Of a DNA stretch of 64,000 nucleotides, positions 1-12,400 are shown piece after piece. The stretch lies in NCBI RefSeq assembly GCF_024362695.1, contig NC_065431.1, positions 5,090,624 to 5,154,623 on the forward strand, written 5' to 3'. Positions within the stretch are counted from its first letter, which is position 1, and each line of letters begins with the position of its first letter. Both the position numbers and the translations under genes were made by a program. The stretch comes from Pectinophora gossypiella (Eukaryota; Arthropoda; Insecta; Lepidoptera; Gelechiidae). The notes below the pieces were generated by a model. It was not told the DNA's origin. It worked only from the letters and a program-made list of their open reading frames with translations, and did no database searches.

Positions 1-1
1 T

Positions 2-673
2 AAGTTCAAAACGGGACAGAGCGCACCGAATTTGTTCGCCAAAATCTCCCGTGAGGAAGTCTTGAACGCTGTTAACAAGGAGAAGAACAGAGTATCCCCA
101 GAAACAGATAGGAAACATTTCCTGATGAAGAAATCTCAATCCGTGCATTCCGGGCTTATCGCTAACAATTTAAAACAATACCCATTGAAAGTTTTAGAGG
201 AAAAGTCGGAAAATAGATCCGATACTTTCCGCACGGAGATTTTGACAGAATCTCTGAAGGAAATCGGTAAGAGGAACACGGGATTCTTCGCCAATACTCA
301 CGAGCAAATACGGCAGGAGAGGTTATTTGAACAACAGTTAAAGCACGATTTTGATCAGAACTTGAAGAAATTAGACTCTAAAATAACACCGACCTCATAC
401 ATTGACGATGTGAACATATTTCAAAGTCGGAAATCAATGTCTCTTAACTTAAGGCCTACGAATGAGAACTCTAGGGTTGAAAACAAAGGTGATAGTGGAT
501 TTGTGACCCCCTTAAGTCCTAAAGATGATAAAATCGATACTAGTTCTATAATATCGCATCCGCTGAGCGATTGTGATGTAGATATTAAGTTCGACGGTCA
601 ATCTACAAAATTGAAACAGATTAGACCCATCAGAGGTAACGGCGGGCAAACTATTGGTAGTAAAAATGCATAG
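2..673 (+). CDS. 3'-terminal coding part of an unrecognised gene (partial)
   Basis: An open frame runs from base 2 to a TAG stop at 671-673 and gives 223 residues. It is open to the left edge, so the real start lies outside the window, and the TTG at 32 should not be taken as a start. The protein is hydrophilic and rich in Lys, Glu, Ser and Asn, with a likely helical or coiled stretch around EQIRQERLFEQQLKHDF. I see no signal peptide, membrane segment or catalytic motif. Length without stops and non-repetitive composition argue for real coding sequence. It is probably the last coding exon, since no donor is needed before the stop and only repeats follow. I do not recognise the family and assign no function. 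Confidence 0.7.
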   Translation, partial: KFKTGQSAPNLFAKISREEVLNAVNKEKNRVSPETDRKHFLMKKSQSVHSGLIANNLKQYPLKVLEEKSENRSDTFRTEILTESLKEIGKRNTGFFANTHEQIRQERLFEQQLKHDFDQNLKKLDSKITPTSYIDDVNIFQSRKSMSLNLRPTNENSRVENKGDSGFVTPLSPKDDKIDTSSIISHPLSDCDVDIKFDGQSTKLKQIRPIRGNGGQTIGSKNA

Positions 674-702
674 TGTTCATAGAAAAATCATGATATAAGA
701 AC

Positions 703-842
703 ATCAGGGGAGTTGAAAACGCCACATCGGAGCAATTTGACATTTGCGCATATAAAAGTAAGTGCGCAATGCAGACAAATGTCAAATAGCAATATTGCTT
801 TCGTAGATGAATTGCTTCGATGTGGCCTTTTTAACTCCCCAG
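703..842. repeat. MITE-1, palindromic, about 140 bp
   Basis: The two ends are imperfect inverted repeats: GGGGAGTT near 707 and AACTCCCC near 833, continuing inward as a CCACATCG...GCAATT motif. A second copy lies at 19630-19873. It has no coding capacity and looks like a non-autonomous DNA transposon. Confidence 0.7.
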
Positions 843-2118
843 GTATGCTCAAAAGTGACAGCTAACATTTTAAGGTTAGCCCAGCTGACGTCATCCCGCC
901 CTGTGTTGCCATTTCTTAGAAAATAGATTACCCACGACCAATCTTTTTATATTTACTTTCCAAGGAAATTTTGAACTTTTAGCAAAAGATTTTCTTACAG
1001 TTTTAATGTTTTTTTATATATGTGACAAGTAACAGTAATTAAATAGATTAGTCAGTAATTTAATTAACATTCAATAATAAAATTTACGTCCTTGGAATGT
1101 TGGAGATACCAATTTAATGGTAACACTTACGTCATCAATGGGCTAGCAATGGCGGCTTGTCATAGGATTGAGCATATCTGGTTTTCTTATACCATGAAGT
1201 AAGTTACCAATTTAACTATACAGAGTGTTAGTGACACCGTAACGAAAACTTTGGAGTATAATTCAGACCATGATTCTGAGTTGATTTCAAGTGGAATTTC
1301 CTGTCGAAATATTCATGTGTTTTTTTATTATTATTTTCGGTCACTAACATCCTGTATGTATGTTTATATAGATATATATTATATATAATAGTAATATGAG
1401 ATATTTCTTAAAAAGATAGATAGATAAAAGTGCTTTTAGAATGAAAAAGAAAATGTGTTTTGTATTGTTATTCCAAAGCTGTGCAAAAACTAAAATGCTA
1501 TAGAATTTACACCACGATTCAATGTTTCGAGAGGACTAGAGCTTTGATAAATGACTTTTCTATAAGTGTCTGTGTAGTTTCTGTGTAATAGTACACAGGG
1601 TGTTAGTGACAATTAAAAATGCACCTGTCGCCTAGCAAGCCTTTCAACAAGAGAGATGTTTTTTTCCCCCGAAGGGTAAGGCAAAGGGAACTATGCCCAT
1701 ACAGCCATGTCTTACGTATTTTTATTTCTTGATGATTAATGAAATGATGAAAGGTGATGATGATGAAACCTAAGCCCCCGCCCTCGGAGCAGACTCCTAC
1801 TCCGAACCCCAAACGAATTAACTCAAAAGTCCGCATAAACTTTCGAGTTATGAAGCGGCTTGTTGGTACGAAGCGAAAATAGGTCTCAACAAGAGAGAGG
1901 TGAGGTACGGAGGTGAGCGGTGTGACGTATGGCCAAGCGTGAGTCGATTTTATTCGGCACTGACTTCAACATTATTCAGTCTTGTCATACGCCACAAACG
2001 TAACTTAAAAATAGCTATGAAGTAAACAAAATAAGTAAGTAATACATAGAATAGAAAATATAATAACTAAATATTTGCCTGTAACAAAATTCGTATTTGA
2101 AAAGTATTACAAGATACA
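843..2118. other. Intergenic stretch without a recognised gene
   Basis: No coding frame that I trust. It contains one arm and part of the second arm of MITE-2 (about 1221-1355), a second MITE-2 end (GGGTGTTAGTGAC) near 1599, an AT-rich run around 1370-1400, and an unassigned GC-richer segment (1630-1980) that may be an old repeat. Confidence 0.5.
1221..1355. repeat. MITE-2 copy, internally shortened
   Basis: It starts CAGAGTGTTAGTGACACC and ends GGTCACTAACATCCTGTA, the inverted termini of MITE-2. It also carries the family's internal CAGACCATGATTCTGAGTTG motif. Confidence 0.65.
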
Positions 2119-2592
2119 TAAGGTGGTATTAATAAACGAATCTCAACTGAGACTGCTCTCAAGATCACGATCAAGTCCCTGTTTTTATATAAGAACTGTC
2201 ACAAATTCAAATACAAAAATATATTTATTCAGTAGGTAACATAGTTACACTTTGAATCGTCAATTTTTACATACCTAACGAACGTCTCATCCGCCTAAAA
2301 CTACTTGCAGCTTCTCACAACCTTTATAGCCGGGGAAATGTAACTGCAAGAAAAGCCTTGGCACAGGGCCCTAGACGTTCTTTAAAAAAATAAATAAACA
2401 TGAAATACTGTTATACAAATTGAGTAATTTAGCTGCCTAATATCAGTTCTCAGACAGTTAATTCCATGCATTCATATCTTCTAAATAATCGCTAACTTTA
2501 TAATAATAACCTTTTTTTGTATGATACATTGACATGATCTTGAGAGCAGTCTCGAAGCTGAGATTAGTTTATTAATACCATCCATAGATCGA
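2119..2592. repeat. MITE-5 copy split by a LINE 3' end
   Basis: Inverted ends GGTGGTATTAATAAAC (2121) and GTTTATTAATACCATC (about 2568) belong to MITE-5, whose uninterrupted copy is at 21921-22058. Between about 2200 and 2475 lies a foreign piece, on the minus strand, of the LINE tail also seen at 6845-7106, 12878-13000 and 26695-26870 (motifs TTCAGTAGGTAACATAG and CTAGACGTTCTTTAAA). Confidence 0.65.
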
Positions 2593-2607
2593 AAGAATTT
2601 CGCATGG

Positions 2608-2700
2608 TCAGGAGGAGGAGCCGGTGGTGTAGATATTATTAACACGCTCGGCTTGTCAAGAGTTGTGGGTTCAAGTCCCGTCCGAGTTAGATTTTTTTTC
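2608..2700 (+). repeat. tRNA-like pol III head, possible SINE fragment
   Basis: An A-box-like GGTGGTGTAGATATTA is followed about 45 bases on by a B-box-like GGGTTCAAGTCCC and a run of eight T. The arms do not fold into a convincing tRNA cloverleaf by eye, so I call it a SINE head or tRNA relic and not a tRNA gene. Confidence 0.35.
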
Positions 2701-3092
2701 AATTTAAGTTTGCCTAAGCACATGTGAGTGTTATAAAAACAAAAATCAGGAAAAGTATTGTTAAGTAAATGGCTTATATTATAAGTAAGTACTATAAATA
2801 TTATATTCAAGTATTAATTATAAGCTCAAACTTGTAGTTACCGTTAGGGTATTTTATGGATTAAACGAATATTATTTTGCGAATTTTGTAGTCTTATTCT
2901 ATCTCTATAACCCGTCCTTCTCTAATGGACTATCGTTCAAGTTCAACGTGATAACTACATAATTATTCCAAAATACCATGTAATAGCAGAAGCATATTTT
3001 ATATAAAAATAATTGTTGCTTGATATTTGGATTATCAGTAGTTCCTTATCACAGGATCTCTAAAAACCTTAGTATGTTCGTTTATTTAATAT

Positions 3093-3443
3093 ACCTAACA
3101 TAACACACATAAACAGCCTATACCTACACGTCCCACCACTGGGCACAGGCCTCCCCTCAATCAACCGGAGGGGGTATAGGTATGGAGCATACTCCACCAC
3201 GCTGCTCCAATGCGGGTTGGTCGAGGTATTTTTACGGATAATAGCCTGGACCAACGGCTTAACGTGCCCTCCGAAGCACGGAATCATCTTACTTTTTCGG
3301 ACAATCAGGTGATTCAAGCCTCAAAAGTCCTTACCAAAGAAAGGACAGTCTCACAAACTGATTTCGACAATGTCCCCATCGGGAATCGAACCCGGACCTC
3401 CAGATCGTGAGCCTAACGCTCTAACCACTAGACCACGGAGGTT
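3093..3443 (-). repeat. SINE-A copy (tRNA-derived)
   Basis: On the minus strand it begins with a tRNA-like head (CCTCCGTGGTCTAGTGGTTA, B box GGGTTCGATTCCC). It continues through GTAAGATGATTCCGTGCTTC and ends with the tail CAGTGGTGGGACG...GGCTGTTTATGTG. Full-length copies also lie at 13152, 22812, 28873, 33641 and 61680. Confidence 0.8.
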
Positions 3444-3792
3444 ATAGAGCTCATTTGGTTTAGTTTATCTATGACAAAAATAATGGTTTCGATCACCGCT
3501 ACGCTTAACGGCTTAACGTGCCCTCCGAAGCACGGAAATAAGAAAAAAATACTTTTGTATGCAGTATCCTATTTAATGCCGGTAAAGTGGTTATGGAATT
3601 TGAGAAGCAGTAGCTAGTAGGGTACTTATCTGTTTGCAGGAGTAGAGAAGAAAAGAGAGCGGGGTTGAACCGGCGACAACGGGTCTCATACAAATGCGCG
3701 TTAGGGCCTTTCCAACTTCTTTCTTCTATTTCGTGGCTTGAAATTAAGAAGACGAAAGAGACCGAAATTCAAAAACCGAACTGCCAAACCTT

Positions 3793-3823
3793 CAAAACAA
3801 AAGACAGTTGACAACTGTCAAAA
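3793..3823 (+). promoter_or_regulatory. Conserved leader block upstream of gene A, with a 17-bp palindrome
   Basis: The block CAAAACAAAAGAC...ACTGTCAAA about 90 bases before the gene A start has a counterpart before gene B at 25557-25583 (CAAACAAAAGAC...AACTGTCAAA). It is therefore likely old 5' leader or core-promoter sequence from before the duplication. In gene A it holds a perfect palindrome GACAGTTGACAACTGTC (3803-3819). Function is inferred from position only. Confidence 0.4.
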
Positions 3824-3901
3824 TACCAAAAATCTTCGGAAGCAACAACGCGATTCTTCCTGGTCTTTTTCTGGTGTTATGGTGGAAACGATCGATCCAG
3901 A

Positions 3902-6031
3902 ATGAGTTACTGCAAGAACTACAGTCAGAGCAGTATCGACCTGCGTGACAGCGACCTGGTGTCGTATCATGAGGCTCACAGGAGCCGCAGTGTGGCCGGG
4001 ATACAGCTGCAGGACCCAATCGACGACATCGGCTACGGGTATCAGGGCAAGAAGCCTTTGCCGAGTACGTATCATTTCATTATTGTAGAGTACACCTTTT
4101 GCATACTGCCATGATTTAGCTCGCCAACATACCATCACTCTGTACAGGCAGACCATCCTGCTGTCTGACTGTCTTGCTCTGTATTCAGATGACGTATGCG
4201 CCCGAGACAAGGATAGCAATATCAATACACTACAATTATACTTAGACGACCCGGGTGCCTATTCTAAGGACATCTCCAATTTGGTCAATATACGCCCCTC
4301 TAGGTTTTCCTCTACCAGCCCTACCAATCCTACCTTCGCTCGCTTCAGTGGTCCAGTGATTGAGCTCTGGGCTCACGATTCGGAGATGGCATTAACTACT
4401 TGACCGGAAAAATGGGGAGCGCTGAAAACTGACCCGGTACAACGTTTGAGACAACAGGCCTGAGGGTGCCCAGTTGGGCGTGAACCTCGGCTCAGGGCGT
4501 CGTCTGAGAGGAAAAATATTTGAAAGAATTAATCGACCCTAGTAGGTCGATAGCGATAAGCGCTGGTTGAAGGAAATCGTCGACCACGCCGGCGGGGTCG
4601 GTATCGGGGACCTGAAGTGTTTGGTGTCGCGAGCTGATTGGCCGCTTCTATGGCTTGACTGTCACTAACTGTTTGCTGCTGACTGTATGTGTTTTGCAGA
4701 AAAGTTTCCATACGAACTGGCCGCTACGATTGGGAACCCAATCATCGCGCAAGCATATGCTGAGAGGTATGAGAGGGGAGACAAAGCGCCGTGGTTGGAG
4801 AGAATGGAGCCTTACTGGCTGGAGTTTAGGTAACATTTGATTGATTTTGTATATACATTTAAGTCACTGTGAAGTGAACAGCACGTCAAACGGATTGCAT
4901 ACCAGGGACGTACCTTTTGATTCGCCCGGGTTATTCATTCATTGACTCATTCTTCCTAAAATTAAGAGCTGTGAATCATCCGTCCATTTCCTTTTCGGCG
5001 GATAAGAAAATGACAGATATAACTTAAAATAAAATTACATACATACATAAACTCACGCCCGTAATCCCAAATGGGGTGGGCAGAGCCACAAGTGATCAAA
5101 GACAACTTGCAGCCACTGTTGATACGAAGTCCTAAGATGGATATGATGAACCTTATGGTGATAAGGTAAAATAAAATTAGATGGTATTTACAGGAATTAC
5201 CACCAATGACTACCTAAATAAATGATAAAACTGTCTGGTATTGAATGTGTTCCTCTAGTTATTAAATAACTTGTAATGTATACCCTCATTGGTTTTTAAA
5301 AGATGTGTTGCTGTTGCAGTTTCTTGTCATTTCTTCTCCTCAGCCATAATACCTTGCGAAATGACGTAAATTCAGAAATGTTACAATGCCAGTCGTGCGG
5401 CCGCTACTGTCGCTCTCGCATTGGACTTTACAGCCATTTTAAAAGCTGCCACAGAAACGCTGTTTGAATCATCTGATAAAGATGTAAAGGCCTGTGAATG
5501 AATGAATGAATAAATTATTCTGATTTCTGATTTCATGGTTCATCTTGCGATGGATGTACCTCTGACAACCCCGATTGGGATATAGTTGTATGTGCCTACC
5601 TTAACTTAGGTTAGATAGGGTCATAGAATAAAGATTAATGAGGTATCTGACGTACTTACCGTCCGACAACTGTTCATTCTTCATACTATACTTATGCAAC
5701 ACTCCCAGACTCCCGTTGACATCGACGTTACATATACAAGGCGTAACCACTTAGTCGCAAAATCTTCCTTCTTCAATACCAGTTGTAGCCATAGATTCTT
5801 CTGCTTTTTGGGTCCCTTTCTGTACAACACGCTTCAACGTAATCTTTCCATTCACTCCCAATCAACACTACTTTGCAAAAAGGCTGTTACCAAATGGTTA
5901 CAAGGACTATCATACGATGACACGGAGAATTTACTTAAACCTGTTGGTTGATTATCTTTAGTAAACATAATAATATTCAAGAAGATACACCTCACACAAC
6001 ACACACACACACACACACTCACACACACACA

Positions 6032-6075
<44 letters not shown>

Positions 6076-6364
6076 TAGCAAGTTGCATTTTACCTTAACT
6101 ATTAATTATTATTTTCTCTTTTTATTGATAACTTGATATCGTTCAAATTTTAAATATTATAACAATATTCATTGTCAGCACCCTCACTTTTGGCTTTTGC
6201 ATACAACTTTTGGATGGTAGCTGGTATCCTTAGCTCAGTTTTAAAAACTTTTAGGGATAACAGCCGACTCATATCAATTATGTTCACAGCCTGTAACTAC
6301 ACATTTATAAATGTAAACAAATATTGTCATATATTTAAGGCTTTAATGGTACGAAATAAAGATA

Positions 6365-6400
<36 letters not shown>

Positions 6401-9400
6401 ACTACGTATAGAACGGTAACTCCTCGCCCCGCGCCCATTCGTACCGGGCGCCGACCTCACCCCCTATGAGTCTTACTTTAGACAAAATGGCCGTAAGTCG
6501 CTAAAGAGTAAGGGAGAGCGCGCATTGTCTGTCTCTCTCTCGCACTTACGCGATACTTAATGTTTTTGTTTGTTTGTTTGTAGGAGGAGATGCGGTCCAG
6601 CGGTACGTATCATTATTATTCTTTACACTTTTAGGGATTATGAGCCCCAGATCTTAACGTGCCTTCCGAAGCTCGGAATCATTCTACTTTTTCCGACAAT
6701 CATGTGATAGAAACCTGCAAAAACCAACCCGTAGTGGAGTATGCTCCATACCTCCTTTGGAATTTTTCATCGCATAGTATCGAACTCATAAACACTTACT
6801 TAATTTAAAAAAACAGATTAATGCTGATGATTGGCTTTTTATTTTCTGTCTGAGAACTGATATTAGGCAGCTAAATTACTCAATTGTATACCAATATTTT
6901 ATATTTATTTTTATTTTTTTAAAGAACGTCTAGGGCCCAGTTCCGAGGTTTTTCTTGCAGCTTCTTTTCCCCGGCTATACAGGTTGTGAGAAGCTGCAGT
7001 AGTTTTAGGCGGATGAGACGTTCGTTATGTAAAAATTGACGATTCAAAGTGCAGCTATGTTACCTACTGAATAAATAATATATTTTTGAATTTGAATTTG
7101 AATTTCAGCAACAAATGGTAGCAATGGCCGTGTTTAAGATACTCCTGGTGTGTTTCTGGTTCTGGGTGGGGCTGTCACTCATCAACCTCTTCAAGTCTGC
7201 CGAGCTGGTCTTCGACAAGAGGCACTGCGTCATCCCGAAGACCATTCGCTTGGATAACTATGCTTGTAAGTTAATGATCAAATATACTTTATTGCACAGA
7301 ACTAAATTTCAACAAATTCAAACCAAACACCTCCACCAACCCGCATTGGAGCAGCGTGGTGTCCTAAGAATATTTGCAAAAGGATTCAAAACGACCTCGT
7401 AACTGGTTTTGGAATTATGTTATACATACATACATATTTACTTGTTATTGAACTGTGGTTTTGCTACAGCCTCTGTGGTCTAGTGGTTAGAGCGTTGGTC
7501 TCACGACGCGGAGGTCCGGGTTCGCTTCCCGTTAGGGACATTGTTGGAATCACTTTGTGAGACCGTCCTTTGTTTGGTTACGACATAGCAGGCTTGGATC
7601 ACCTGGTTGTCTGAAAAAAGGAAGATGATTCCGTGCTTCGGAGTATAATATGCTTACTCCACAAAAAAAAGAGCTAAAGAAAAAAACAAAAATAAATATG
7701 AAAAAAAAAACTCTACTCTTTTATTAAGAGTATTTCTATTTCTATTTCACCGCGCTGCTTCATTAAGGGTGGAGGTATTTTTGCGCCTAATAGCCGAGGC
7801 CAAGCGGCTTAACGTGCCCTCCGAAGCACGGAATCATCGGAACTAATGCACGAAAAGATGTGTTATTTATGGTATTAGCTTATAATCAATTATAAGCTAA
7901 AAAAAAACAAACTAAGCTAAGCTAAACAAACTCTAACTAAGCTAAAACTAAGCAAGCTAGCTTAGCGCTAGCTAAGTTAAGCTTTATTAGTTATTATTAT
8001 TTGTAAGCTTACACTATAAATATTTATTATATTATAATTATAATATATATATGTGTGTGTATATATGCATTTGCATTATTAGTAGTCATAAATGCCTATG
8101 TATTTAAGTTTTTATGTACCACTTTTTAAGTTATATTGCATCGTTTACTTACATGTAGCAATTTCATTCAACCTTAAGGTTGCCCGGAAGAAATTGCTAT
8201 TTAGCAATAAGGCCGCCGATTGTACTTATCTAGTCACATTTGTAATTGTTTTAGCTTTGTGTTTATATGTGCTATGAAGCGTATTTTTATTGTATTGTAT
8301 CTTTAAGATATTTATTGCAGACTACCTAACCCAATTGGACGCTGAGGAGGTGGCCGTAAACTTGAAGCTGCATGGTCCCTTCATCCCGTTCCTGCAGCAG
8401 AACAGGGAGTATAATGAGGATCTGATGAGGAGCGCCGCACAAAAGAAGTAATTGTTATTTTAACTCACTTAGAGTAGAATAGAATGAGGAGCTCGGTGGC
8501 GCAGCGGTTAACGCGCTCGGCATTCGATTGTTGAAGTAAAGCAACTTTCGAAAAGGCCGGTCATAGGATGGGTGAATCCAAAAAAGAAAGTTTTCATCTC
8601 GAGCTCCTCCGTGCTTCGGAAGGCACGTTAAGCCGTTGGTCCCGGCTGCATTAGCAGTCGTATTAACGACTGCTTTATTATGGTTATTAAACCATCAATC
8701 CGTACTGGGCCCGCGTGATGGTCTAAGGCCCGATCTCCCTATCCATTCATAGGGAAGGCCCGTGCCCCAGCAGTGGGGACGTTAATGGGCTGATGATGAT
8801 AGAATAGAATAAGAGGAAGACCAAGAAGGACTTACATTGACCAAATTGGAGATGTCCTTAGAAAGGGTTTAGTACGATGTACTCTGAACGGGGTGCGTGT
8901 ATGCAGCGATTGATGAATGTGGAGGAAGCAAGAGAAGTGTGTCAGGATTGAAGCAAATGGAATTTTATAGTCTCTGCTTACCCCCGTGGGAAATAGGCGT
9001 GAGTTTATGTATGTATGTATGTAGAATAGAATAGAATATCTCTTTATTTAAGACCTGCGCTCTTGTCGGTGGAGTAATCGCCATTACTACATAGATAGGG
9101 CGTGTAGAACGGTGGTTGCCCCAATCGCCTTCAGAATAGAATAGAAATAATTTATTATAAAAGGGAGCCACACACAAAAAAAAATGTAACAAAAAAAACC
9201 GACTTCAAACGCAAAACTAAAAAGCCATAAATAAATTTACTTCGCACATAGTACTTAGCACATTTTATAATTCTGAACTCGGTGCCAAGTCAATGCTACG
9301 GTCGAATTGAGAACCACCTCCTTTTTTGAAGTCGGTTCTTCTTCTATCGTGTGGGTTGTGAGGTGGATTACCAGCCCCATCAACCCTGGTGTCAGGGTTA

Positions 9401-12400
9401 TTATTGAGCCGCCATGGGCCCCTGACATGACTCATGTAACGACTACGTACTTACATCAGTAAGTAATAACCGGGACCAACGGCTTAACGTGCCTTCCGAA
9501 GCACGGATCATTTTACTTTTTGGACAATCAGGTGATCAGCCTGTATTGTCCTAACCAAACTAGGGATCACAAAGTGATTTTTTGTGATTTGTCCCCACCG
9601 GGATTCGAACCCGGGACCTCCGGATCGTGAGCCCAACGCTCAACCACTGGACCACGGAGGCCGTTGAAGTCGGTAAAAAGACAACAACATCGCATCAAAT
9701 TTCCACTAAAACAATTACAAAAAAGCAAGACGGATGTTTGTCGAAATGATCATAAGGTTTTGAGGTCGACGACCGACCACAAAAAAATGATTAAAATAAG
9801 TTATATTTTCTCGTGAAGTTCCTGCGCACACTCACTGAAAAGTATCCTATCAAACAACAATAATGAAGGTACATAATAACGGGTTCTTACCGCGTTTAAA
9901 TGGGGATATGAGACTCCCGATATTTCGACACTGTTGCAAGTGCCATGATTTCGACACTGTTGCAAGTGCCATGTAAAAACGTGAGGACACAGTGAGTGCG
10001 GTTTGTCATAGTGAGTTTGGTGCGAGTTCAGATGGTTCCGAACATTCCGATATCAAAAACATAAACAAGCGGCAAAGAAAGAGGGTAGACAGATATGTCT
10101 GCCCGTAGAAAATTATGGATCTACCTACTCCACTCCAATCTCATCAGTCATCCCGTGATCATGGCACTTGCAACAGTGTCGAAATATCAGGAGTCTCATA
10201 TCCCCATTTAAACGCGGTAAGAACCCGTTATTATGTGCTTTAATTATGATAATAACCGCGTAAACTTAAAACAATGAATAATGAAGTTATCTGGGCGCAC
10301 GGGAGTGCACCCGCCAAGTCGAGCAAGGCGTATACAACACGGTTTTAAAGCTTTTTTGAAAAATCTATTAAGCGAATGGGAGTGTTTGTTTATGGGATAT
10401 CAGTTTTTAAATAAAGCACTTAAATCTCCAGGTACGTGTTCCAATGTGCGCTTGAGCGATGGATCTACAAGCCAGCCATCCCCAACCCTAACCTTCGGCG
10501 ACTGAAGAGGGACGCCGCTACTCATTATGATGTAAGCGTTTATTTATTGTTTGCATATCCCCCATCGACCCACTAGGGTCGATTAATTCTTTCAAATATT
10601 TTTCCTCTCAGACGACGCCCTGAGCCGAGGTTCGCGCCCAACTGGGCACCCTCAGGCATGTTGTCTTAAACGTTGTACCGGGTGAGAGCCTTCAGCGCTC
10701 CCCATTTGTCCGGCCAAGTAGTTAATGCCATCTGCGGCAAATCTACAATAAGTCACGTCAAAAAAAAATGCATATCCCCCTCCTTGAAGGGGATGGGAGC
10801 AGGTTTTAAAAAAAAATGTTGCACGATTTTCTGTTACTCAGAAATACCTACCTTGAAATGTTCCATATTTTTTTTACTTATTTTTTTTTGACGTGACTTA
10901 TTGTAGAATCGTGTCGTATCAGGTGGCCAATCATATTTCCTCTCCGGTTCTCTATAGTCTTGAAGGGAAGAGAGGAAGGGGTAGACCTAGGATAACATTT
11001 ATGAAACAAATAAAAGAGAAGGTGCAGGTCGTGTCGTATCGGGAGGTGAAGGTTTTGGCGGGAAGAAGAGAGGAATGGCGATTACTCTCCGACAAGAGCG
11101 CAGCTCTTAAATAGAGAGAGAGAGAGATACTTATTGTAGATTTGCCGCAGATGGCATTAACTACTTGGCCGGACAAATGGGGAGCGCTGAAGGCTCTCAC
11201 CCGGTACCTTGAAATGCTCCATACAAACTTCCACTTTCTTCAGGTTAGGTAAACAAATACACTAACTGCCAACAAGACTGAAACAAATTTAAAACACTAA
11301 CGAAATGGCTTATGAACAAATGTTATTATAATTTGAAGGAATATTTTGAACATAAAAATAATTAAATATTGTATTTTTTTAATAATAAGTATCATCATTG
11401 CCACGGGCCTTCCCTATGGATGGATAGGGAGATCAAGCCTTAAACCACCACGCGGGCCCAGTGCGGATTGATGGTTATTAACGACTGCTAATGCAGCCGG
11501 GACCAACGGCTTAACGTGCTTTCCGAAGCACAGAGGAGCTCGAGATGAAAACTTTTTTTTTTGTGGTCACCCATCCTATGACCGGCCTTTGCGAAAGTTG
11601 CTTAACTTCAACAATCGCAGACCGAGCGCGTTTACCGCTGCGCCACCGAGCTCCTCAATAATAAGTATAATTAATAAAATATTTTTTATTATTAATAAAA
11701 ATAAGTATAATTTTCAATAATTTCCTTTTCAATGTACCATTTCTTTATTTATTTATTTTTTATGTATATTTGTACGCCTGCATGCGGGCGAACACATCAC
11801 AACATTATTTGAATTATTTTACCACCTTTTTGTATTCTATGTTCTCGCAAATAAATTGATTTGATTTGATTTTTGGTAAACGGACCCTATGACAGACGGG
11901 ATAATGATGATGGGAAAGTATTCTATTGGTTTTAATAAACACTAGAATACTTGTATTTCCATACACCGGATAACGTACTGTTCATTTAAGTTTTGTTATT
12001 GTTTTCTGTTAATTTCGGTTCAATAGTTAACGCAATCTATGATATCCTGTTATTGGCTAAGACACACTATGTAATTTCGATACTTTAACTATACCTGTAA
12101 AACTGCTGTTGGATATCTTATGAATAAAATAAAAAAATAAAAATAGTGAGCTCAACCCTCGACCAAACGCGGTGGCTAAGCTTATGTTATGAATGATGAT
12201 GAGAATGTGTTTTCTGTTGCAGATATCCCCCACTGGATACGCGAAGATAATGATGACAAATAAAACAGGAGACACGCATAGAGAACCCCTCGATTACAAC
12301 AACTACCCACGCCAAGCTCGACTTTCCTTATCTAAGACATCCTTTAGAAACACTACAGGTAGGTAAAATAGTTGTCACTTCACTCAACTTCACTTCACTT

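Noticed and set aside
9600..9660. Possible tRNA genes (many B-box sequences such as GGGTTCGAATCCC)
   Set aside because: Each one is the head of a SINE followed by the same SINE body; none has a clean cloverleaf and an isolated end.
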